64,000 bases of DNA, taken from NCBI GenBank assembly GCA_009733775.1, contig WOGZ01000174.1, positions 1 to 64,000 of the forward strand, read 5' to 3'. A program made the position numbers and the translations under genes. Positions 1 to 10,020 of this stretch are shown here, piece after piece. Origin of the DNA: Alectoria sarmentosa (taxonomy: Eukaryota > Ascomycota > Lecanoromycetes > Lecanorales > Parmeliaceae). The notes beneath the pieces were generated by a model, which was not told the DNA's origin, did no database searches, and worked only from the letters and a program-made list of their open reading frames with translations. Within the stretch, counting starts at the first letter, position 1, and every line of letters starts with the position of its first letter.

Positions 1-294
1 TTCGGATTCGAACTTTACGTTTTACGATTTACGATTATTAAGCGAGAAATTTACGATTTTTATTGATTTTATTGTTACATCATTTACGATTTACGAAATT
101 TATATAAAATTACTCTTATTTAAAAATATATATAAAATATGTTAAATCTTTTATAATTAATTTCTCGCGACTTTTAAAGATTTATATTATATATTTATAT
201 AATCATTATTTTGAAATAAATTTATGCGATTTTAATGATATAATAATCTCGTAAATATAATAAAAAAGTAAAATGTTATTTAAAAAAAAAAAAA

Positions 295-700
295 TTCGTT
301 AAATGAACGTAAAGGATTTTCGAAAACCTTATTATTATTTCAAATAATAACATATTTGAATTAAATATATATTAATATATATATATTCAAATTTAATAAT
401 TTTTATATCATTAAAAAGTTTAAAGCAAACTTTATAATGTGCGAAATTATAAAAAAATTATATTTTTAAAAAAATATAAAACAAAAGATGTAAGAGTGAG
501 CGTAAAGATTTTTCGAAAATCGCTTTATCATTTCGAATAATAACATATTTGAATTAAATATATATTAATATATATATATTAATATATATATATTTAAACT
601 TCAAAATATTTATATTATTGAAAAGCGCATATCGAGTTATATAATTAACGAAATTATAAAAAAAATTTATTTTTAAAAAAGTAAGAGACAAAAGATGTAA
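295..700. repeat. Tandem duplication, about 192-bp unit
   Basis: Two head-to-tail degraded copies. The landmark GCGTAAAG/ACGTAAAG followed by TTTTCGAAAA occurs near 305 and again near 497, giving a period of about 192 bp. Both units go on through ATTTGAATTAAATATATATT and end with ACAAAAGATGTAAG. The copies differ mainly by transitions and small indels. It may be part of a duplicated LTR or a short satellite. Confidence 0.6.
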
Positions 701-880
701 GATTTATATATATAAATTTTTAATAAAAAGGCTCGAAAGATTTAAAGACGTTATTTTGACGTTATTTCAAAAGGCGAAATTAGATAAAATTTATGATTGA
801 TTGCATATACAAATTTAAGATATTTTAACTTAATCTTACATTATTTCTTTATATATATTAATATTAAATTATTTATTAAT
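690..880 (+). repeat. Dispersed repeat D, copy 1
   Basis: Shares landmarks with about 50,400-50,640 in the same orientation: TTTTTAATAAA, then GGCTCGAAAGATT, an A/T stretch, CATATACAAATTTAA, ATATTTTAACTTAA and TATATATTAATA. The family is unknown; a solo LTR would fit the size. Confidence 0.5.
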
Positions 881-2130
881 AAAATTCTCGATTTTATTTA
901 AAAAAAAAATTATAAAACTATTTTAATTGTTTATTATTTTAAGATTTCGATTTTTTTTATTATATTATTTTAAACTCTTTTTTAAAAAACTACATTATTT
1001 AAAAAAATTGTTTTATTATTAATTTCGAAATTTTATAAAATTAACTTAAACGTTATCGTAACGTCGCGAATTCATTTTCGATATTTTTTTACGAATTTAT
1101 TAAAATATTTTTTTAACGTTATAAAGCGAATATTACGATTTTATTTTTTTAATTTATAAATTCAAATTTTTCTCGAAACACGTTTTGATTTTATATTAAA
1201 ATTAAATTTTTTATTATTAAATACGACGACGATATTTCGTTTTCGCTATTATTACGACTTTTATAATTATTATTATTTTGAAAAAATTCGAATTCTTTAT
1301 TAAAAGTTTCGATACGACGTTTTTTAAATAAAATATTTTATATTTATTTACGATATATAATTTATTCGTCAAAATCGAGATTATTTTTATCGTTATTAAA
1401 ATTTTATAATTCGTTACGTTTTTCGTCGTTAATGTAATTAAAAAATTTTAAATTCACGATTTCAAATTCATTTATATTTGATATAATTAAAAATATAAAA
1501 AAAAATTATTTATTTTCGTCACATTATAATTGCGCTCGAATAATAAATATTATATTAATTTCGAATTATTATCTTTTAAAAAATTAAAAAATTAAAAATA
1601 TTAACATTAATTTATATAATAAAATAAAATATATATATAAAATAATTAAAATTATATAATAATATAAAATTAATAATAAATATATTTTTATATTTAAAAA
1701 TAAAATTAATTTTTAAAAAAACAAAATAAAAATAAGAAATTATCGCTTTTTTAAGCTTTTAATATTAAAACGTCGTATAATATACGTATATTAAATTTAA
1801 AATCTTTATATATTGAATTTATTCGCTATTTTATATAACTTATTTAATAAATTAATTTTCTTTTAAAAATCGTTATTATAAATCGAAAAAATATAAAATA
1901 ATATAAAATTTAAGCTTTTTAATTATATTATAATACGAAATAAAATTAAAACTTTTCAATTTATATTATTTATAAAATAATATAAGTTTTTAATAAATTA
2001 TTTTACAAAATAATATATTCGCGAGTTTATTTTATAAGATGATATATATATAAAATATTTCATTTTTTTAATCATTATCTTAATTATTATTTTGATTAAT
2101 ATAACTTGCGTAAATATCTTATATACTCAT

Positions 2131-2600
2131 ATAGCCGTGTTAGCCATGTCAGCCATGTCAGTCATATATACTCAGTAGCCATGCCAGCCATATACTCAAT
2201 AGCCATGCCAGCCATGCCAGCCATACATACTCAGTAGCCATGCCAGCCATATACTCAATAGCCATGCCAGCCATGCCAGCCATACATACTCAGTAGCCAT
2301 GCCAGCCATATACTCAATAGCCATGCCAGCCATGCCAGCCATACATACTCAGTAGCCATGCCAGCCATATACTCAATAGCCATGCCAGCCATGCCAGCCA
2401 CATATTTAGTAGCCATGCCAGCCATGCCAGCCATACATACTCAGTAGCCATGCCAGCCATGCCAGCCATACATACTCAGAGTAGTCATGCCAGCCACATA
2501 CTCAGTAGCCATGCCAGCCATGCCAATCACATACTCAGTAGCCATGTCAGCCATGCCAGCCATATATACTCAATAGCCATGCCAGTCATATACTTAGTAT
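2131..2600. repeat. Minisatellite, 59-bp higher-order unit built on AGCCATGCC
   Basis: A GC-richer array inside AT-rich DNA. The 9-mer AGCCATGCC and its variants recur throughout. A 59-bp higher-order unit starting CTCAGTAGCC repeats exactly at about 2171, 2230, 2289 and 2348, then becomes irregular. Copies at the outer edges carry C-to-T changes (GTGTTAGCCATGTCAG), while the central copies are nearly identical. One frame stays open across part of the array, but the product is only a periodic peptide, so I do not call a gene. Confidence 0.9.
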
Positions 2601-2627
2601 GCCTTGTAACCTTATCTTATCCGCCAC

Positions 2628-2822
2628 AAAGATATGGAATATCCCATAAATATACCATCCCGTGGGACAGTCCCGCGCATATACCATATCATGGTATGAT
2701 AGTCGTTGGGAGCTGTCCCATACCTGTTCAAAGATATGGTATCCAGGCCCTGTTTACCCATACCGTCCCACGGTATGGTATTACTTGAAATGGTATATCC
2801 CGTGAAATATACCATATCTTTT
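2628..2822. mobile_element. Fold-back (MITE-like) element of about 195 bp
   Basis: The left end reads AAAGATATGGAATAT. The reverse complement of the right end reads AAAGATATGGTATATTTCACG. The two arms can be paired inward to a shared CCGTGGGAC block, with a gap in the left arm. The interior is rich in short palindromes of ATACCATA/TATGGTAT. No coding capacity. The size and imperfect inverted repeats suggest a MITE or solo fold-back. It directly abuts the minisatellite. I found no clear target duplication. Confidence 0.55.
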
Positions 2823-2829
2823 CGGCCTA

Positions 2830-3720
2830 TAATCGTTATTAATATTTCGCTCAATCGTTTAATTTAAATTTTATGAAAGTCGTATAAAATATATTAAAAT
2901 AAAAAATGCTTCGTAAAAAGTGAGACGATACATTAAAACATTTAAATAATTATTTTTAAAGAAATAAAAAAAGATTGATTGAAGAAAATATAATCACGTA
3001 TTAAAGATATTTTATAAAGTTATTAATTGTTAATAAAGATAAATAATAAAATTATTAAGTCGGCGAAGTAATAAAGTATTAATATATTTACTTCGATTTT
3101 TAATAAAAAAGCTAGTAACTAAATTTCGGTAATAACTTTTTTTACTTATTAATATTAAATAGTTTCGCGTTATTATCGTTTTTAATATATAAATACTTTA
3201 GTAACTTAAGCGTAAAACTTAATATTATAATTATATCGTAGCATTATTATAATAAATATATAACGATTTCAAGTAAATAATTATTTATAAACAATAATAA
3301 AAAATAAACGTTATTATTTATAATCGTTTTTTATAAATAATATCTTTCACGAATAATACGGAAGTATAATTAATAAATTGTAATTTTTATTTAATATCGA
3401 AATAACGTCGAAATCGAAGATAATTTTAAATAAAAATAAAAATAATTTTAACTTTTATTATATTATCTCACATTTTTATATTAATTATATACTTAACGTA
3501 AAATATCGCAAATATTATTTCCGCGAGAAAATTATTTAAATCGCTTATTTTTGAAATTAAATTTTTAAAAACGTTAATGTTTTTCGATATATAAAATCTT
3601 CGAGCATAAATTTAATATATTTAATAACTTTTAAAATAAATATATTCAAGATCTCATTTTTTTAAATAATCGTATATATAATTGAAACGAATGTGCGAAA
3701 AAATCGTTCAGCTACCGTTA
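2830..3720. repeat. AT-rich degraded repeat DNA at the left island edge
   Basis: RIP-like AT-rich sequence without open frames. Base composition becomes normal at about 3,700-3,760, which marks the start of the gene island. It includes repeat F copy 1 (3,465-3,640). Confidence 0.7.
3465..3640 (+). repeat. Island-flanking repeat F, copy 1
   Basis: Matches 17,925-18,110 in the same orientation. Shared blocks are AATATCGCAAA, CCGCGAGAAAATT, TTTAAATCGCTTATTTTT, AAAGCGTTAATGTTTTT (AAAACGTTAATGTTTTT here) and TCGAG. The right copy keeps more C/G. This is the degraded remnant of one repeat family on both edges of the left gene island. Confidence 0.65.
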
Positions 3721-4616
3721 TCTATTTGTAACGAATTATGATATATAATCTAACACACATTCAATAATAGTAGGTTACATTATCAAGAAACCGTCTATGA
3801 GCGGTTATTATTTGGAAAACCAGCTAGATACAGTTGTCGCAAACCATAGCCCGCCGCTGAGGTATTTTGGAGTACCAACGTAGGGAGTAGCAGCCCCATT
3901 AATTTCAAAAGGGGTTAGAGAGAGGCTTCACATCATGCTTGGAGTCTTTTTTGAATGACGATATCTGAGATACGCAAGAATCATGACTGTAAATGAGGTA
4001 CCTAGTCTCTCGTGTCAGAACAACGTTTTGGGTACCCTCGCATGCGCTTCTAGAAGAAGCCAATCACTTCAGTGTGCAGAGTGTAGTGCGCAGGGTGCAG
4101 GTGGTTTTCATGGGTTGTCACGTCAAGTACCTGAGGTACCTAAGGATCGTAAGGCTCAGGTACTTTACTTAAGTATTGTCTGCCCTGAAAGCTCAACATC
4201 TTTACATTAATACTCCGTACATATGTACTTTGGTACATACCCCGCTTGTCTCTTCTAGCCGCCGACGACAGGGATACTTACTAATTAGCGTTAGAATCAT
4301 CCTCGAGTGCTCCTGCCACCAACTATGCAGAAGACAAAAAGCCTCATCGACTTCAAAGTTTGGCTCATAATTACGTAGACCATAGACCCTAATATTGAAT
4401 ACTCGAACCTCCTACCGGTCGCTGCCCACCCGACCAACCCAAGCGCCACTCTGCACCAGCTGCTCCTTGACACCTATTCAGAAACGCGTTCCAATCACCC
4501 CCGAATGACAATACCCAGCATTCAGCCTTGTACCAATCAAGCTCGCGCGGTGATCGCGCACGCATCAAAAGCCCACTTACAATCTCCTCATAACTTGCCG
4601 ACAAACGGAGTCAACC
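3721..4616 (+). promoter_or_regulatory. HAP5 upstream region with three CCAAT boxes
   Basis: Normal-composition intergenic DNA. CCAAT occurs on the + strand at 4060-4064, 4491-4495 and 4533-4537, each time as CCAATCA. The last two lie 126 and 84 bp before the HAP5 start codon. CCAAT is the binding site of the complex that HAP5 itself belongs to, so self-regulation is a reasonable inference. The short open frames here look like chance. Confidence 0.55.
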
Positions 4617-5863
4617 ATGGATCAAAATCCACCAGGCTCCGGGCAGCAACAGCAGCACCAGCCACCCCTACCACGGTATGATCCCGCCAATGGGGGACAT
4701 TACGGTATGTGACCTGTCTCTTGTGCCGTCTACAGCGTGTACAATTATGGGCCGAGATCCCATCCGAGTTCTCTCTGGACTCGGACATCCAAGCTGATCA
4801 TGTCATCTCATTATAGGCGCGAGTGCTACGGTACGTACGGCGAAGCCTGTCGGATTGCCTCTAGACACATGGCTCATTGTTGCTACAGGTGGCAGCGCAA
4901 ACCGGTTTCACATCCCCGGAGTTTTACACAGGGACATGGGCGAATGTGAACGATCTGCAGGAGGAAAATGGCTAGCATCACAAAAGCTGACGAGCTTCTA
5001 GGTCAGCCAAGGCCTCAGTGGCAACTATCGCGATATTTTGACGACTTATTGGCAGCAAACCATCAACAGCCTCGAAAATGAGACACACGACTACAAGCTC
5101 CATCAACTTCCACTGGCCAGAATCAAGAAGGTCATGAAGGCCGATCCGGATGTTAAAATGATTTCGGCTGAAGCGCCGATATTGTTTGCCAAGGGATGCG
5201 ACATCTTCATCACCGAGCTGACGATGCGCGCATGGATTCACGCTGAAGAAAACAAACGTAGAACACTGCAGCGCTCAGATATTGCTTCCGCACTGGCAAA
5301 ATCCGACATGTTCGACTTCCTTATTGACATTGTTCCCCGAGAAGAAGCCGCAAGTCACGCCAAAAGATCTGGAGGTCAGGGAGGCGCAGGGGGGAGTGGG
5401 AGCTCTGCAGCGCAGGCATCCTCAGGCGGCCAAATCATCCCCCCTCAGAACAACGTTCAACAGCAGCCTCAACCCGGTCACCCTCAGCAGGCTCCACAGC
5501 AAATGGCCCATGCGGACTATTCTTCACTTGCGAACGCCCAGATGGGTCAGGAGCAGGAGTATAGGCCACAGCCTGGAATATACGCTCCTCAAGTACCACC
5601 TGATCCTACCAACGCTTATGGCCATCCGCCACAACAGATGTTCGAGGGTTTGTACAGTTATTCTCTTCCTACACAGCCTGTAAGTCAGCTGCGGCCTAGC
5701 CCTTGATCCAGATACTTTGCTGAAGTTCCGAAAGATGTATCCGGTCAATCAGAGGGGTCAAGACCCTTCAGGTGGACAGAATGCGAGCCACCAATATCAG
5801 AGACACGAGGGAGGCGAAGGGGATGCAGATGCTGAAGGCGAACGGGATTACGAAGTCGGTTAA
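4617..5863 (+). CDS. HAP5: CCAAT-binding factor subunit HAP5 / NF-YC
   Basis: Histone-fold subunit of the heterotrimeric CCAAT-binding transcription factor (HAP2/3/5, NF-Y), which acts in the nucleus. The core at about residues 94-165 shows [39 protein letters not shown] and [11 protein letters not shown], the almost invariant NF-YC histone fold. A Gln/Pro-rich C-terminal half and an acidic tail follow. Proposed exons: 4617-4704, 4817-4830, 4889-4945, 5002-5679 and 5726-5863, which join in frame to 324 residues. Exon 2 is only 14 nt. The last intron (46 bp) ends in AAG, so the C-terminal junction is less certain than the core. The start fits a Gln-rich fungal N-terminus beginning MDQNPPG. Confidence 0.93.
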
Positions 5864-6304
5864 TCACCTTATTCGAGCAAGCCTAGTATCTCTGTATCTC
5901 TTTATCTTTGGGAATTTTATTTCGCCTAGAATGGAAAGAGAGCCAAATTACTATAGCGACGGCGTGGAAAAGACGTTCAGAGCTGTCTTTCGCCGGCGTG
6001 CATGGATGTTATTCTGAGTATGTTCGCACAATAGCGATTGATCCCTGGCCAGGTTGGCGCTATCGAAGTAAGTCCCTTGAGTCCTGAGTCTGGTATCATT
6101 TTTGGTGCAGCTATTGTGGCCTCCTGGAGTCTCGCCTAGGCAATATTAGATACAGCTTGATGTACTCGGGGGCTCAGAAATAGAGCGAAAGCTCAATCAA
6201 ATCGATTGTAGTTGGCGTGAATCCTTGTTCCTCGCCTTTGGTCTTCAACATGCTAAGTGGCAAAAGCTGGCATGTACTGGGATTTGAAGTTCTCATTCTG
6301 TGCT
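5864..6304. other. Intergenic, convergent 3' ends of HAP5 and SEC15
   Basis: About 440 bp of ordinary unique sequence between two converging genes. It should hold both 3' untranslated regions. I see no conserved coding signal, RNA gene or repeat. Confidence 0.6.
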
Positions 6305-8800
6305 TTAAGATTTCATGCCGAAGCGCGAGGACAAGGCCTGAAATTTGTCTGTTCTTAGGTTGGCTGGACTCTGCACCGTGTGGGTGAGTCTATTAAGAGT
6401 TAGCATATTGCCCAACCATCAGCTTATTGTCAGAGCTCTGGCGACACTTACTTCTCAAGTAGAATGGGACCGTTCATTGCATCGACTCTTCCATATTTCT
6501 TGTTTCTTGTGGCGATATCGTAAAATTCATCAGAATTCTCGGCTTGCATCAACATGACAGTTTGTTGAAGCTCGTCCAAGTTTTCTCTTAATATGGGGTT
6601 TTCAAGAGTATCCACGAACTCAGTGAGGTATTGAACGTCTTTGGCGAGCGCAGCCACGCCATTTGGATTGATCCGCCCTACTTCCGCCGAGAGAGGAAGA
6701 GACAGAATCATAGTTGCTGCGTGGCTCAGGGCATCGAAGTATATTAATTCTTTGATCTCCGTAGGTAGTCCCAAAAGTACAGAGTTCATAATGTTCGACA
6801 AATATCTTGTCAATGTTTGCATGTAGTTGCTGGGCTCCTTCTCGAGTGTGGGTGCCACCCAGTCATATTCTGCGGTACCGATAAGGTCATCGATCTTTGA
6901 ATTGACAAGCTCAAATATTCGCTTTTCTGCTGTTTTCTTATTGCTGCGGAACTTTTCTGTGGCTCTGAGGTTAACGCTTCCCCCAACAGAGGCGGTAGAC
7001 CTAGCAGCGGCGAGCAATGGTTCGAGTTCATGGCAAGCAATCTCGAAATGTTCCAAGTTGATTAGGATCTGGACAATTTGTCCCAGATATTGCGAATTGA
7101 GCCTTTCTATCAATAGTCGACAGACGCTTCCCGAGAGGAGCTCATCTAGAGAAGTCTTAAGAGTCTCGTCGATAACCCTTGGATGCTGAAAGTGGTCGTC
7201 GGAGAAGAAATAGAATTGATTTAGAAAATTCCGGATGTCGATGCAGCAGAGAGGATACATCTGAGAAAAGGGAAGGACGCAAGGGAAGTGTATCTCTTCG
7301 CGTGGCTTGTCCGGCGTGTACCATATTACGTTGACAACCTTGTCATACTCTTCTAGCTTGCTTATCGGCATTGGCATGTAGTCGTCCGTCGACACAATTT
7401 CTTGAAAGTCATCACTGAACCGTCTTTTCAGTAGTTCGGCATACTTTTCGAACAGTTTTAGCAGAAAAGAGTTAAGAGCTGCTACTGGGTAGTTCCAAGA
7501 CTATGCTTCATCAGCAACCTGACCTAACAAGAGAAGGAAACGTGGTCCTTATTTTCACGTACTTCCATAGTCTGAATGAAGAGCGCGATCACCCCTTTTC
7601 TCTTAAGTAGGACTTCGGCATTGGTGACCTCGTGCAATGCGTTTGAGATTAGCGTGATGGCTGTTTGGCACATTGAATCCCAAAGTTCATCAACATCAAC
7701 AGTAGACCGCAATTCCGGCGCCTTTTTCATTGTCGCCTTCTCGACAATGGAGAAGCCAGCAATGCCTTCCAACAGCTCGCTCAGACTCGCTCCTTCTGCA
7801 TCGATCAGGGTCACAGAAGAAGGCATTAGAAGTTCTTTCTGCTGCTTCCGAGTGGTAGCATAGTCGGCGCGGAACTTGTCAACCTGGCCAAGGGCATTGT
7901 GAATATGAAGGCACTCGAACAAAGGCGTGAAGTCAACTTGAACATCTTCGTTATCAAGAATGTCAAATTCCTCCGTCTCATCAGAAACTAGCTCAATGGC
8001 AGAATTCAGCTTGAAGTTGCTCAGGTCAGGTAGCGCTTCCGCTCGGTCCTTCTGACGGGTTCTTCTCTGTTCAGTATGGTAAAAGGCCACTTCACCAAGG
8101 AATTGCGAAGTCTCTCTGATTCGGAAGAGCCATGTGTTCAAATCTGTCATCACAGCCTCCGCAATGAGCTTCTTGGTGGCAGGAACTGATGTCTGGATCA
8201 TCTCCGCGATTTTGTACTGTGTTATCTCCTTAAGATGGATATTCTGAAGCTCATCAAGAGCTCTCAATGCCGAGTAATGACTTTTTTTACTTAAAAGATC
8301 GTGGACCTGATTGGCCAATCGCAGGACCTCTAAGCAATCACGCAGGGCTTGGGTAGCTTCGTCTATGTTTTGTCGCACCCCGCGCGAGTCAACAAGAGCC
8401 TTCTTCTGCTCAGCCAGCTTTTCGGTGCTTGACTGAATGGACTGACTAAGAGTGAGAATCTCGGAAGTTATTCCGATGGTCCCATCGCGCACGTGAAGTA
8501 ATTGATTGACCGAGCTGACGAAGCCTTGGTGGTTCGTGTTGCATATTCCTTCAATCTCCGCCTCACGGTTTGCGGAGTATTGTGTCAAGGATTGCAGAAG
8601 CAGGTGACATTGGCCACCTTTGCTTGCGTCTTTAATGGCGGGGAGAAGCTGGGTGAAATATTCATTGTCGGAGGGTGCTTGCACAATCTGTAAGAAGTAG
8701 GTATCAGTCAGGCTGTGACAGCCATCAACGATATGGCGTGTCTACCCACCTGCTGTACAGCATAGTCCAGCTCCCTTCGAGGATCGATTACAGATGGCAT
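6305..8800 (-). CDS. SEC15: Exocyst complex subunit SEC15
   Basis: Subunit of the octameric exocyst that tethers secretory vesicles at the plasma membrane; in yeast Sec15 is the effector of the Rab GTPase Sec4. Exons on the minus strand: 8800-8750, 8687-7563, 7500-6452 and 6389-6305. They join in frame to 769 residues, the normal size of fungal Sec15. Typical segments are the N-terminal coiled-coil-like stretch after LLPAIKDASKGGQC, the central SWNYPVAALNSFLLKLFEKY, the STDDYMPMPI motif and a C-terminal SSRF. All three introns are exactly 62 bp. The start MPSVIDPRRELDYAVQQ sits in a 51-bp first exon outside the longest open frame. No frameshift. Confidence 0.93.
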
Positions 8801-10020
8801 TTTACTAAACAGTAGACGTATGACGTTGGCTTGCTTTCAGGCACCAACCGGTGCTAGATTGATTGGGTTGACAGCATGAAAAAACTACGGCATATCGTCT
8901 CTGGTATGCCCAAGTCTTTTAATCACTGGGGCATCTGAAGCATTGCGAGCAGATTTCTTTCTTCGGTGCTTGAGAAGCGCAAAGCTGCCTGTGGTAGTGT
9001 GGCCTGTGAGCCTGCTGAGATCAAGTATGCCGGTGCCCAGGTCCAGGACGCCCTAGAAGTACCCCTGCAGCGATCTCGACGCTGGCGGGCGAGGCGCTTA
9101 GAAAAAGCTTCCGAGGTTCCTAGCCGAACTCCCCTGCATCCTTATTCCGTACTTTAATCTACGCAACTATGCCTCCCTCCTCCTCTCATTTCCGACTGAT
9201 GCCACTGCTCGTACGTTACTCTCTCATGAAAGTATCTCAGATTTGATACTCGTCCCAAATTAAACGACTGGCCACATCAACGCTTGGGTTGATTTCGACA
9301 TCCAAAACCTTCGACTGCAGATAAACACTACACCTGCCTTCTCTTGTGTCACCTTGGAGCAGGCTTCTTACTGTGCAGAAAATGCAGTATTGAACGTGAC
9401 GCTTACCCTTATGAGCGGTGGAGGATGCGCTCCCAATTGAATTGAAGGCGCTGAAGCATCCAAGCCTACCACGGATGCGTGTCTTTCTTTGAATCCTGTA
9501 GATTGTCCTCGGGCAATGGGAGGGCCCAGACGCAGCAGCGTCTGGCTTTTGTACCTCAATCAGACCCCTCTCCGGCGGCGATGGCCCAGAGACTCGGATT
9601 TGTTCGATGAAAAGTAAGAAATCAAGGTATCTTAGCTATTTGTCATGCTTCAACTTGATGCCTCTCCGAATGGAGACTGTCACCATCCCGTATCAGCCTT
9701 CCTTAGTACCGTATCGTATCAATGAATACCTTACTTACCCTTCCCTCTTGGCCCCTCCTCTGGAATATACCTCTGTGTCCCCCTCCTGCACTTCCTTGCA
9801 CACTCTCCGTCTGCCAACTGAGTGCTTGCAATCACTGTTGCCTTCTCTCTTGGACACATTCAAAGACAACACCAGCTGCAAGAAACTTCTTTTAGCAAAA
9901 CGTTTTGTCTGTCATCTTTCAAACGGCTACAACTGTTCATACCTCCTTCTTTTTCCTTGCGTTGCTGCCACTTGCCAGATTATTACTATTTCCGACTTCA
10001 AGCAGGCCCATCTCGCAAAC
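8801..10020. promoter_or_regulatory. Divergent intergenic region SEC15 / mei2
   Basis: About 1.2 kb between two diverging genes. The part next to mei2 (about 9,700-10,020) is pyrimidine-rich on the coding strand, as is common for fungal 5' leaders. The reading frame stays open from 9607 into mei2, but its translation (rich in Leu, Ser, Cys, Pro) looks like leader sequence. No repeat or RNA gene seen. Confidence 0.5.

Larger units (their letters stand above)
1..2100. repeat. AT-rich, RIP-like degraded repeat DNA
   Basis: Almost pure A/T sequence in which the few remaining cytosines mostly sit in CpG. No open reading frame of useful length survives in any frame. It contains a tandem duplication (about 295-700) and a short repeat also found near 50.4 kb, both listed separately. 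The composition matches a transposon-derived AT isochore mutated by RIP. The original element cannot be identified by eye. Confidence 0.8.

Noticed and set aside
2450..2788. 112-codon frame across the minisatellite and fold-back
   Set aside because: It is open only because of the repeat period; the product is a periodic peptide and then palindrome sequence.
3983..4370. Two short + strand frames upstream of HAP5
   Set aside because: They have no recognisable motif and overlap each other; they are best read as chance frames in the promoter.
9607..10020. In-frame 138-codon N-terminal extension of mei2
   Set aside because: The translation is Leu/Ser/Cys/Pro-rich and comes from pyrimidine-rich leader DNA; the ATG at 10,021 has a better context and leads into the Ser/Pro-rich region usual for the family.
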